Assembly (NCBI GenBank): GCA_903959115.1
Contig: CAJBVU010000013.1
Coordinates: 1 to 11,385 of the forward strand
From: an uncultured Bacteroidota bacterium
Lineage (GTDB): Bacteria; Bacteroidota; Bacteroidia; NS11-12g; UBA955
Reading direction: 5' to 3'
Length of the DNA: 11,385 bases
Shown here: piece after piece, positions 1 through 7,118 of the stretch
Numbering within the stretch: position 1 is the stretch's first letter
How the letters are laid out: each line of letters starts with the position of its first letter
Notes under the pieces: model-generated
What the model was told of the DNA's origin: nothing
The model's input: only the letters and a program-made list of their open reading frames with translations
Databases searched by the model: none
Made by a program: the position numbers and the translations under genes

Positions 1-56
1 GCACAATGAACTTTTACACGAGAAATTAACAATTTGAAAAAAAACAGACCTAGTTT

Positions 57-566
57 TTACGCAATCAACTGATTAACAGCATGATACAACATGTCGTTTG
101 GTTCACTTCTATTCCACACTATTTTTGCGGAACTGTAGTAAATACTGCGATTTTCTGCGATTTGTGATAATTTTTCAAGTATTTCCGACTCGTTTTTACC
201 CGAAAACATAGGGCGTTGGGCCAATTCAGCACCTATTCGAGCCACTAAAACCTCAAGAGAAGTGTTTAAAAAGAGCGTAAGTCCATGAATTTTCATCCAA
301 TCCATGTTGCCATGATACGCTGCCGTACCCCCTCCAGAGCCTACAACAACTTTCTCCATGTGAAGGGTATCACGCAAGCACTTTGCCTCCGTTTCCCTAA
401 AAAACGCCTCACCATGGGTTTCAAAAATCTCCGAAACCGACATTTCCAACTGCACTTCAATCATCCGATCTAAATCCACGAAGGTCCAGCCCAATTTGTT
501 GGCCAACCATTTTGCGGTTGTCGTTTTTCCTGATGCCGGCAATCCAACTAAGTAAAGTTTATTCAT
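57..566 (-). CDS. aroK: Shikimate kinase
   Basis: Phosphorylates the 3-hydroxyl of shikimate with ATP, the fifth step of the shikimate pathway to chorismate and aromatic amino acids; a soluble cytoplasmic monomer in this family. The 169 residues are the usual length. Visible motifs: P-loop GLPASGKT (8-15); DLD (31-33), supplying the Mg and shikimate-binding Asp pair; FFRETE with R57, the shikimate-binding Arg; the GGG loop (78-80); lid RP (R118-P119); and a late Arg (R140) followed by Y-x-x-x-A. One mild oddity is Ala at position 11, where most shikimate kinases have Gly (GxxGxGKS/T). The P-loop otherwise fits and the remaining signature is complete, so the enzyme should be active. Its ATG lies inside the last codons of the upstream permease gene, giving an 8-base overlap (ATGAATAA) that suggests translational coupling. 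It is the last gene of the minus-strand run visible here. Confidence 0.95.
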   Translation of the reverse strand: MNKLYLVGLPASGKTTTAKWLANKLGWTFVDLDRMIEVQLEMSVSEIFETHGEAFFRETEAKCLRDTLHMEKVVVGSGGGTAAYHGNMDWMKIHGLTLFLNTSLEVLVARIGAELAQRPMFSGKNESEILEKLSQIAENRSIYYSSAKIVWNRSEPNDMLYHAVNQLIA

Positions 567-1608
567 ATCTCACGCGAGGGTCAATCCAAACATACAACAG
601 TTCTGTAATCGTATGGAGAATAAAGAACACACATGCTGTGAATAAAACAGCCCCCATAACCACCGGAAAGTCGGATTGTTGCAATGCTTCAATCGTCACC
701 TTCCCCAAACCCCTCCATTGAAAAATATATTCCGTAAAAAATGAACCCGCCAACAAACTACTAAACCACCCGCCCACACTAGTAATCAGCGGATTCAACG
801 CATTTGGTAGCGCGTGTTTCCAAGTTGCTTGCCAGGTGGATAGTCCTTTCGCTTTGGCTGACCGTACAAAATCTTGGGCAAGCATCTCAACCATGGTATT
901 TCTTGTCAGTTGGATAAAAACCGCCAATGGTCTAATCCCCAAAGCCAAGGCAGGCAAAATCATATTCGACCACATCAAGGTGCGACTTTCACCCATTTCA
1001 TCGATTTCCCATAAACTACCCGTCATCGGCAAGCCCGTAGACTCATGCCATACATATCCAAATAACCACGAGAACAACATCGCAGAGAAAAAGCTGGGCA
1101 TCGAAATCCCAATTGCAGAAGATCCAACAATAATATGATCCACCCATTTCCCTTGTCGCATCGCCGCCAAAACCCCCAAAGGAATCCCAATCGCCAACGC
1201 GAGCAACATGGCAGCTATCGCCAAGACCATCGTGCCAATAAACGCCTGAAACAACATACCGCCCACGGGTTGCTTGCTCTGAAACGATGTCCGTAGGTAA
1301 GGCAATTTTATCCAACACTGTGTTTTGCCCTTGCTCAAACCAAAACCGGTAAGCATCGACAATTTCTTGGAACTGCTATCGTAAAAGGAAAGGGGCGATA
1401 AATCATTGATATAATACAAGGCTTGTTTACCCAAAGGTTCATCCAAACCCAATTCGGCAACGATGGCAGCTTTCGTCTTCGCATCAGCCCTTTGGGACGT
1501 GAGCATTTCCTCCGCATTGGGCATCGCCTGAAACAACACAAAGATGAATAACACCAATCCCAACAACACCGAAAATAAGAACGCAATTTTCTTAGCGATA
1601 GATTTCAT
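559..1608 (-). CDS. ABC transporter permease, DppB/OppB type
   Basis: Inner-membrane subunit of a binding-protein-dependent ABC transporter of the dipeptide/oligopeptide/nickel class. With the start at the ATG at 1608 the protein has 349 residues; an in-frame TTG four codons upstream (1620) is possible but unnecessary. Membrane segments: about 10-28, then a long extracytoplasmic loop, then about 119-148, 157-185, 213-236, 272-295 and 315-340. The cytoplasmic EAA-like loop that docks on the ATPase is at about 241-265 (EMLAQDFVRSAKAKGLSTWQ, then KHALPNALNP). The C-terminus DPRVRYE is typical. The loop between the first two segments is longer than in E. coli DppB; I believe this is usual for Bacteroidota homologues. 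No DppC-type permease, ATPase or binding protein lies in the window, so the substrate cannot be inferred. The spacer from the upstream gene is 77 bases, so a separate promoter is possible. Confidence 0.9.
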   Translation of the reverse strand: MKSIAKKIAFLFSVLLGLVLFIFVLFQAMPNAEEMLTSQRADAKTKAAIVAELGLDEPLGKQALYYINDLSPLSFYDSSSKKLSMLTGFGLSKGKTQCWIKLPYLRTSFQSKQPVGGMLFQAFIGTMVLAIAAMLLALAIGIPLGVLAAMRQGKWVDHIIVGSSAIGISMPSFFSAMLFSWLFGYVWHESTGLPMTGSLWEIDEMGESRTLMWSNMILPALALGIRPLAVFIQLTRNTMVEMLAQDFVRSAKAKGLSTWQATWKHALPNALNPLITSVGGWFSSLLAGSFFTEYIFQWRGLGKVTIEALQQSDFPVVMGAVLFTACVFFILHTITELLYVWIDPRVRYE

Positions 1609-1636
1609 GTTTTTATCCAATTTGAGCCTTTAACCA

Positions 1637-1663
1637 ATATCCATCCCGATTTATCCCATATCC
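1637..1663. repeat. Phased short direct repeats in the intergenic spacer
   Basis: In the 77-base gap upstream of the permease ATG, ATATCC occurs at 1637-1642 and 1658-1663 (21 bases apart). ATCCC occurs at 1643-1647 and 1653-1657 (10 bases apart), nested between them. The offsets are one and two helical turns. This could be an operator half-site array or chance in a short AT-rich spacer. No good -7/-33 promoter pair is visible in the spacer. Confidence 0.3.
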
Positions 1664-1685
1664 AAGGATAGAACGAGAGAAATTC

Positions 1686-3347
1686 TTATTTCTGGGCTTC
1701 CAATGTTTCGGCGGCCTGCTTCAACTCCTCTAAGTCCTCCGTATCTGGCAAATCCCGTCCGCTCCACTTACCCAAGATCTGAGCGCCTTTTAGGAAGAAC
1801 ACCGTTGGATTGTATCTAGCCATCGTCATTAACATCTTTTGATCGGCCGAATAAAACGTCACAGGCAACTTATATGCTTTTGCAAACTCGCCAGCCGGCT
1901 GATCTGATGATGCCGTTAAGGGATAAATTCTCACTCCATTTGCATTTCCCCAAGTAAACAAAGAACGCAAATCATCCATTCCTCCAGTGTAGGCTTGATC
2001 GATGTAAGTAGCGACATAAACAAGCTGATATCCTTCCGCATCTAAGAACGAATCTTTCATATCGGCCCCGGTCTGATTGTTGTTGATGGCAAAATCGTGA
2101 ATGGGCGACTTATAACCTTCGATCACCAATTTCTTACGTTGAGATTTTGCGGCATCAAATTGATACCCCTCTCCCATTTTGGCTTCAAATTCGGCAGTAG
2201 TGCAAGTAATTGAATCGGTCCCCCCTTGTTTGTTGGGTTTATACAAAACCCAAGTAATTTCGATGCTATCGCTGCTCCTTTCTCCTTCTGGAACAAAGGT
2301 CATTACTGTTTTGATGTTGTTTCCAATTTTATATGGCAAGAAGTCCCAAACGGGCAGATACATATAACAGTAAACGCCAAAGGCCAATGTCAAAACGCTC
2401 AATACACCCATCAATTTCACACCAAAGGGCTTCGAGAACCAAGGTATATTGTGTTTAATCCCGGCGATCATAATTAAAATCAATCCGCTCAAAACCAAAT
2501 CTTTATAGAAGGAGTGCCAAGGCTTCAATTTCAAGAAATCACCAAAACAACCGCAGTCGGTCACTTTGTTGAAGTAGGCGCTATAACCGGTTAGGAAGGT
2601 AAAGAACAATATCAACGCCGCCGTAATGGCAACTGTTAAACGCATATTCCAGCCTATCAGCATCGCAAGACCCAGCAAAACTTCCAAGGCGCAAAAGAAA
2701 ACGCTCAAATACAAACTGTAATCTTTAGACCACTTGAAGAAATCAAACAGCGAACCATTGGGTTTGGCAAATGCGGCGATGTTGACTGCTTTACTTTCAG
2801 AAACTGAGATATCTTCCCATGTTAGGGGTTCGGCATTGGAGGAGTCGCCACTCGGCATTCCTACCATAGGTACTGGGAACGACAAATGACCTCCTTGTTT
2901 GGGATCCACCGGCGATTTTATCGAAGGCAGTTCTTGTCCTGGTGTTAGTGCCACAAATTCAAAATCGATAGACTTGGAAGCGGGCATTGGTAAAAGCACA
3001 TCCAAAGTAGTTTCTGCAACGGATGAACCACCCCAACTGCATCGAACATTAATTTTTGGCAAAACGGCTGTCCCATCGCCACCGTCAACAACACCTTTGG
3101 CCTCAATCATCATCTCTTTTTCGGTATCGAAACTGTACAACACCGTTTTTTGGTCGATGATTTTCTTCCCTTGAGAAAACACCACCAATCGCATAGAGTC
3201 TTGCGGCGTGGCTAAATCTTGGGCAAAAACATCAAAATATTCATTCAGTTTGATCCCAAAACCGCTAGGATCGTTCAATTTTACTATCCCAGAAAACACG
3301 AAAAGTGCACCGGTTAAAAATCTGGCAATCAAGTAAGGTATCCGCAT
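1686..3347 (-). CDS. BT_3928-family DoxX-like membrane protein with large insert
   Basis: Predicted inner-membrane protein of the DoxX/MauE-like superfamily with a C-terminal thioredoxin-fold-like domain, recognised as the BT_3928 family; cellular role not established. Membrane segments are at about 5-22, 212-232, 236-256, 282-297 and 309-330. With a cytoplasmic N-terminus, both the TDCGCFGD loop (C265, C267) and the C-terminal domain (from about 335) face the periplasm. That domain carries family landmarks DFLPYKIGNNI (335-345), SPIHDFAI (414-421), YPLTASS (475-481) and NPTVFFLKGAQILGKW (513-528), but no CxxC, so it is unlikely to be a thiol oxidoreductase itself. Family members I know are about 360-370 residues; this one has 553, because about 160 residues (about 42-200, beta-rich, one Cys) sit between the first and second membrane segments. 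The ATG is 7 bases after the DUF1599 stop, indicating an operon. Confidence 0.85.
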   Translation of the reverse strand: MRIPYLIARFLTGALFVFSGIVKLNDPSGFGIKLNEYFDVFAQDLATPQDSMRLVVFSQGKKIIDQKTVLYSFDTEKEMMIEAKGVVDGGDGTAVLPKINVRCSWGGSSVAETTLDVLLPMPASKSIDFEFVALTPGQELPSIKSPVDPKQGGHLSFPVPMVGMPSGDSSNAEPLTWEDISVSESKAVNIAAFAKPNGSLFDFFKWSKDYSLYLSVFFCALEVLLGLAMLIGWNMRLTVAITAALILFFTFLTGYSAYFNKVTDCGCFGDFLKLKPWHSFYKDLVLSGLILIMIAGIKHNIPWFSKPFGVKLMGVLSVLTLAFGVYCYMYLPVWDFLPYKIGNNIKTVMTFVPEGERSSDSIEITWVLYKPNKQGGTDSITCTTAEFEAKMGEGYQFDAAKSQRKKLVIEGYKSPIHDFAINNNQTGADMKDSFLDAEGYQLVYVATYIDQAYTGGMDDLRSLFTWGNANGVRIYPLTASSDQPAGEFAKAYKLPVTFYSADQKMLMTMARYNPTVFFLKGAQILGKWSGRDLPDTEDLEELKQAAETLEAQK

Positions 3348-3354
3348 CTTGTTT

Positions 3355-3885
3355 TTATAATCGTATTAAAGCAAATATCGCATAATTAATAATATCTTGA
3401 TAATTGGCATCGGCGCCTTCGCTCACAGAAGTTTTCCCAGCGTTGTCCTCTATCTGTTTGATGCGTGCAATTTTCACCAAAATCATATCGGTAAAGCTGC
3501 TGATTCTCATCTCGCGCCAAACCTCACTGTAATCTGTATTCTTAAGCAGCATCAAATCTCGGGTTTTCTCTGCCCATTCATCGTAGACCTTGGCTATTTC
3601 TTCAATTCCTTCAGGATCCTTTTGCAATCCGATGTAATGTAATTGAATGAGCGCGATCAAACTGTAATTTACGATGCCCATAAACTCGCCGCGCACGTCA
3701 TCGCCTACGGCATTTCTACCTGTTTCTTCGATGTTGCGAATCCGCTGCGCCTTGATATAAATCTGATCTGTTAAACTAGAGGGTCTAAACAACCGCCAAG
3801 AGGTGCCATAATCTTGATTTTTCTTCAAAAACACTTCCCTACAGGCGTTCAAAACATGGGTATATTCTTGCTTGGTGTTGCTCAT
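3355..3885 (-). CDS. DUF1599 protein, internally duplicated
   Basis: A 176-residue, predicted all-alpha soluble protein of the DUF1599 family. The family is thought to be related to MazG-like nucleotide pyrophosphohydrolases, but no substrate is known to me. Two copies of one unit are visible: residues about 16-82 and 109-176. Aligned landmarks are KKNQDYGTSWR / LKNTDYSEVWR, PSSLTDQIYIKAQRIRNIEE / ISSFTDMILVKIARIKQIED, and IVNYSLIALIQL / IINYAIFALIRL. The repeated N-x-D-Y, S-x-T-D, K-x-x-R-I and I-x-x-Y elements suggest a pseudo-dimer of two four-helix-type halves. I chose the ATG at 3885 rather than an in-frame TTG ten codons upstream, because the family begins close to this point and the TTG lies inside the proposed promoter. 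It heads the minus-strand run towards aroK. Confidence 0.87.
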   Translation of the reverse strand: MSNTKQEYTHVLNACREVFLKKNQDYGTSWRLFRPSSLTDQIYIKAQRIRNIEETGRNAVGDDVRGEFMGIVNYSLIALIQLHYIGLQKDPEGIEEIAKVYDEWAEKTRDLMLLKNTDYSEVWREMRISSFTDMILVKIARIKQIEDNAGKTSVSEGADANYQDIINYAIFALIRL

Positions 3886-3912
3886 AAAAATGCGAAGATA
3901 ATGGCTATATTG

Positions 3913-3947
3913 CAAATATGCAGACGTTCGAAGAACTCTATCAAAAA
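3913..3947 (-). promoter_or_regulatory. Candidate Bacteroidota promoter for the DUF1599 operon
   Basis: Read on the minus strand, CATATTTG (3920-3913) matches the -7 consensus TAnnTTTG except at the first base. TTTTTG (3947-3942) lies 21 bases upstream as a -33 box. The initiation point would fall about 20 bases before the ATG at 3885. The -33 box lies in the first codons of the divergent helicase gene and the -7 box covers its ATG, so the two transcription units share a very compact control region. Confidence 0.45.
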
Positions 3948-6900
3948 CTCAATACAGAACAGCAACTTGCCGTTGATGCCATTGAAGGACCTGTGATGGT
4001 TATTGCCGGACCGGGAACGGGTAAAACGCAAATCTTGGCCACACGCATTCTTAATATTCTCAAAAAAACGGATACGCAGCCTCAAAACATCCTTTGCCTC
4101 ACATATACCGAAGCGGGTTCTACAGCGATGCAAAAGCGACTCAGTCAATTTATGGGTCCGGATGCTTATAAAGTCCCCATTTATACATTTCATGGCCTTT
4201 GTAATAAAATCATCCAAGACTATCCTGAGAAATTCTCAAGGCGGGAGCTGCGAGTGATGGACGAATTGGATAAAATCGATTTGGTGCAAGGACTCATCGA
4301 AAAGCTACCCGCACAATCGATCCTAAAATCATACAATGAAGATGCGCAGCAGATCCGTAGGGATTTAACCAAGCTATGGGCGCTTATGCAATCTGAAGAA
4401 ATCAACGCATCGCAAATCAATGATTGGATTACGTTTCTTAGCGATCACGACAATTACAAACTAGCCTTCCCAAACCACACCTACAAGGTAAATCGTGCGC
4501 CTAATTTGGCTGGTGATCTAAAAATGAAGGATTACGACCAAGCAATGACGTCTTGGAAAAAGGCGAAAGCGGCGGCGGACCTATATGAGAATTACAAAGA
4601 AGCGAAAGCGGCAGCGGGCTTGTATGAATTCTCTGATATGTTAGAATGGGTTGCAAAGGCACTTGATACAGACGAAGAATTATTAATCACATACCAAGAG
4701 CAATTTCAATACATACTGGTGGATGAATACCAAGATACCAGCGGAATCCAAAATCACATCCTATATAAATTGATTGATTATTGGCAAGACGAACCCAATT
4801 GTTTTGTTGTGGGCGACGACGACCAAAGCGTTTATGCGTTCCAAGGAGCAAAGGTGAGTAACATGCTCAAATTTGCCGAGAAATATGAGTCGAATTTAAA
4901 CACGGTGGTTTTGGTAAAAAACTATCGCAGTACGCAGCCCATCTTAGACAGTGCGAAACGATTGATCGATAAAAACACATTGCGGTTGGTGAATCAAATG
5001 AAGGGGTTAAGCAAGGATTTGGTTGCAAGCGGTGACAACTTAAAATACCCTCAGTTGACGCCAAGTAACAACCTATTCAACAATGAGTTTCACGAAGCGG
5101 TTGGTGTGGCCGAAACTATCAAAAAACTTATCGCCGAAGGTGAGACGCCCAATGAAATTGCAGTATTGTTTCCTCAGAACAAGCACGCATTGGTTTTGGC
5201 CGATGCGTTTAATGCCGTTGAGGTTCCTTTTGTAATTCACAGACCGGTAAATATCCTCAATGAAACATTGATCCAACATTTAATCAATTGGTTGGAATAC
5301 TTGTCGCTAGAATTAGAAATGCCTAACAGTGGGGAACATTTAATATACAAATTACTGGTTAGTCCGCTGTATAATATCAGCAGTTTTGAGGTAAATCAAT
5401 TGTCGGTTAGCATCTATGCCGACCGATCAAGCAGCAGAAAAGACGGCAAAGAAAAATACACTTGGCGGGAGCACATTCAAAAAATCATCAAGTCGCCTAC
5501 ACAAGGTGATATGTTTACAAGTTCACCTTCTGAGGCACTAAAAGAACTTTGGAACAACATTGAAGTATGGATTAAAGAAGCTAGTTGGCTTACTGTTCCT
5601 GAGTTGATTCGCGACATATACAGCAAAGGGGGGTACTTGGCATACGCATTGAAGTCGCATGATCAGGAATGGACATTGGAAGTCTTGCAGACATTCATGG
5701 AATTTGCCATCAGAATGAGTGAGAAAACCCCATTTATGAAGCCCCACGAATTTATTGCGACGGTGAAAAAGATGATCAACAACGACATTGCAGTCCCTTT
5801 AGAAAAGCGCATTGGAACAGCGGAAGGGGTTCAGTTCATTACAGCGCACAGCAGTAAGGGTTTAGAATTTGAGCATGTTTTTGTAGTCCGCGCCAATCAA
5901 ACGGAATGGGAAAAAAGCGAAACGGGAAGAATGCCATATCGAATCTTATCGTTGATTCACGGGAAAAGCATTCAACTAAAAAATGCGACGAGCGATGAGG
6001 AAAGCAGCGAAGAACGACGCAGGCTGTTTTATGTCGCTATTACCAGAGCAAAGAAAACCTTACATATCAGCTACAATCAGAAACGCATTACAGCAACGAA
6101 GGTAAGCGATGCGATTGCCTCAACTTTTGTTTCCGAGGCTTTGGAATCAGAAGCGGGAGACTGCACAATGATACCAAGTGAACGTTTGATTTTCACCAAT
6201 CAGGCCATGCTATTGCGAACATCGAAACCGAAATTAAAATCCGACAAAATGGAGTGGATTGCAAGCAGAACGGCCAATTTCAAGTTCTCACCATCCACTT
6301 TGTATAGCATTTTAGAGTGTGGATTGAAATTCTATTTCACACGGATTGTTCGAGTACCCGATGCACCCTCTCCTGCTGCGGCATTTGGAACGGCGATGCA
6401 TGGAGCGATGCACAAATGGGTAGATCGATGGACGAAAGATAAGGTATGGATGAGCGAATCAGATTTGAAAGTGCAGTTCGACAAAGAGATGTACAAGGAA
6501 AGGCATGCATTTAACGAGAAGCAATTCAAGCTACGGATGCAGCAAGGGCACGATGTATTACCGGCCTATTACCTGGCCAGGAAAGACGAATTCAAGCAAT
6601 ACAACTTGGTTCAAACAGAAAGGATGATCAATGCGGTGATAGATGGGGTAAATATTTCAGGCTTTTTGGATAAGATGATTTTTGATGGCAATCGGGTTAC
6701 TGTGGTAGATTACAAAACAGGCAAGCCAGAAAATTCCGCGAAGAAGGCGGCCCCTCCGGGGCCGCGGAGCCAAGATAAACTGCCAAACCCTTACTGGTTC
6801 CAATTGGGCATCTACCAACTCATGAGCAATGTACAGCCCGGAAAATCTTGGCTATGCAACATGGCACTCATTGATTGTATAGAAAAAGATGAAAAGGGTG

Positions 6901-7118
6901 AATTCCCGCTCATCAAGCTACACTACGATGACGATCAAAATAAATTGCTTCGCGAATGGATTGCTAAAGCCAACCATCAATTGCAAACCTTAGAATTCAT
7001 GAACGGTTGTGGGAAAGCAGAATGCTATTGGTGCAATTTTGCAAAACAAACGGAACAGGTAATTTTGCTGCCACGGGAAGCCGACCGTGAAGAAGGAAAC
7101 AATTCACAAACGGATTAA
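3918..7118 (+). CDS. UvrD/PcrA-like SF1 helicase fused to PD-(D/E)XK nuclease
   Basis: A 1066-residue predicted 3'-5' DNA helicase with a C-terminal nuclease, probably acting in double-strand-end processing or repair. Helicase motifs: Q motif near LNTEQQLAVD (11-20); Walker A GPGTGKT (31-37); Ia LTYTEAGSTAMQKR (61-74); Walker B/DExx ILVDEYQDTS (266-275); III GDDDQSVYAFQGA (299-311); IV NYRST (335-339); V FITAHSSKGLEFEHVFVV (640-657); VI RRLFYVAITRAKK (701-713). The nuclease domain starts near SPSTLYSILECGLKFYF (791-807) and has H828, D918 (GFLD), D931-x-K933 in VVDYKTGK and Q962/Y966. C801 together with C1031, C1036 and C1039 resembles the four-Cys iron-sulfur arrangement of AddB/Cas4-type nucleases, though with different spacing. 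The order is that of AddA/AdnB/RecB-like single chains, but no partner gene is here. The ATG at 3918 sits close to the conserved N-terminus; no Shine-Dalgarno is visible. The 3' end overlaps rnc tail to tail. Confidence 0.9.
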   Translation: MQTFEELYQKLNTEQQLAVDAIEGPVMVIAGPGTGKTQILATRILNILKKTDTQPQNILCLTYTEAGSTAMQKRLSQFMGPDAYKVPIYTFHGLCNKIIQDYPEKFSRRELRVMDELDKIDLVQGLIEKLPAQSILKSYNEDAQQIRRDLTKLWALMQSEEINASQINDWITFLSDHDNYKLAFPNHTYKVNRAPNLAGDLKMKDYDQAMTSWKKAKAAADLYENYKEAKAAAGLYEFSDMLEWVAKALDTDEELLITYQEQFQYILVDEYQDTSGIQNHILYKLIDYWQDEPNCFVVGDDDQSVYAFQGAKVSNMLKFAEKYESNLNTVVLVKNYRSTQPILDSAKRLIDKNTLRLVNQMKGLSKDLVASGDNLKYPQLTPSNNLFNNEFHEAVGVAETIKKLIAEGETPNEIAVLFPQNKHALVLADAFNAVEVPFVIHRPVNILNETLIQHLINWLEYLSLELEMPNSGEHLIYKLLVSPLYNISSFEVNQLSVSIYADRSSSRKDGKEKYTWREHIQKIIKSPTQGDMFTSSPSEALKELWNNIEVWIKEASWLTVPELIRDIYSKGGYLAYALKSHDQEWTLEVLQTFMEFAIRMSEKTPFMKPHEFIATVKKMINNDIAVPLEKRIGTAEGVQFITAHSSKGLEFEHVFVVRANQTEWEKSETGRMPYRILSLIHGKSIQLKNATSDEESSEERRRLFYVAITRAKKTLHISYNQKRITATKVSDAIASTFVSEALESEAGDCTMIPSERLIFTNQAMLLRTSKPKLKSDKMEWIASRTANFKFSPSTLYSILECGLKFYFTRIVRVPDAPSPAAAFGTAMHGAMHKWVDRWTKDKVWMSESDLKVQFDKEMYKERHAFNEKQFKLRMQQGHDVLPAYYLARKDEFKQYNLVQTERMINAVIDGVNISGFLDKMIFDGNRVTVVDYKTGKPENSAKKAAPPGPRSQDKLPNPYWFQLGIYQLMSNVQPGKSWLCNMALIDCIEKDEKGEFPLIKLHYDDDQNKLLREWIAKANHQLQTLEFMNGCGKAECYWCNFAKQTEQVILLPREADREEGNNSQTD
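4563..4640 (+). repeat. 39-base tandem duplication inside the helicase gene
   Basis: Two adjacent 39-base units (4563-4601 and 4602-4640) encode AKAAADLYENYKE and AKAAAGLYEFSDM. The first 27 bases match at 22 positions; the rest has diverged. The site lies just before the conserved YEFSDML segment that leads to the DExx box. It looks like an old slippage or unequal-crossover duplication, retained in frame. Confidence 0.6.
6747..6765. repeat. GC-rich perfect palindrome inside the nuclease domain
   Basis: GCGGCCCC-TCC-GGGGCCGC: two perfect 8-base arms around a 3-base loop, all G/C except one T, in a gene that is otherwise AT-rich. It encodes residues 944-950 (AAPPGPR), between the catalytic VVDYKTGKP and the YWFQLGIYQL motif, so it adds a loop without breaking the frame. 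A competing 6-base pairing (TCCGCG 6735-6740 with CGCGGA 6763-6768) is also possible. There is no T-run after it, so it is not a normal terminator. Confidence 0.75.

Noticed and set aside
37..58. Weak hairpin AAAAAC/GTTTTT followed by eight T's on the minus strand, after aroK, as a terminator
   Set aside because: The stem is six pairs with a single G-C and overlaps the aroK stop codon. It is too unstable to claim as an intrinsic terminator. The rest of positions 1-56 shows no gene.
1043..1318. 91-codon minus-strand open frame
   Set aside because: It is an alternative frame of the ABC permease gene, whose own frame encodes the membrane segments and EAA loop.
3918..7118. The helicase-nuclease as part of an anti-phage defence island
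   Set aside because: Helicase-nuclease fusions occur in defence systems, but all neighbours are housekeeping genes. There are no defence or mobile genes nearby, and the architecture fits a DNA-end-processing enzyme.
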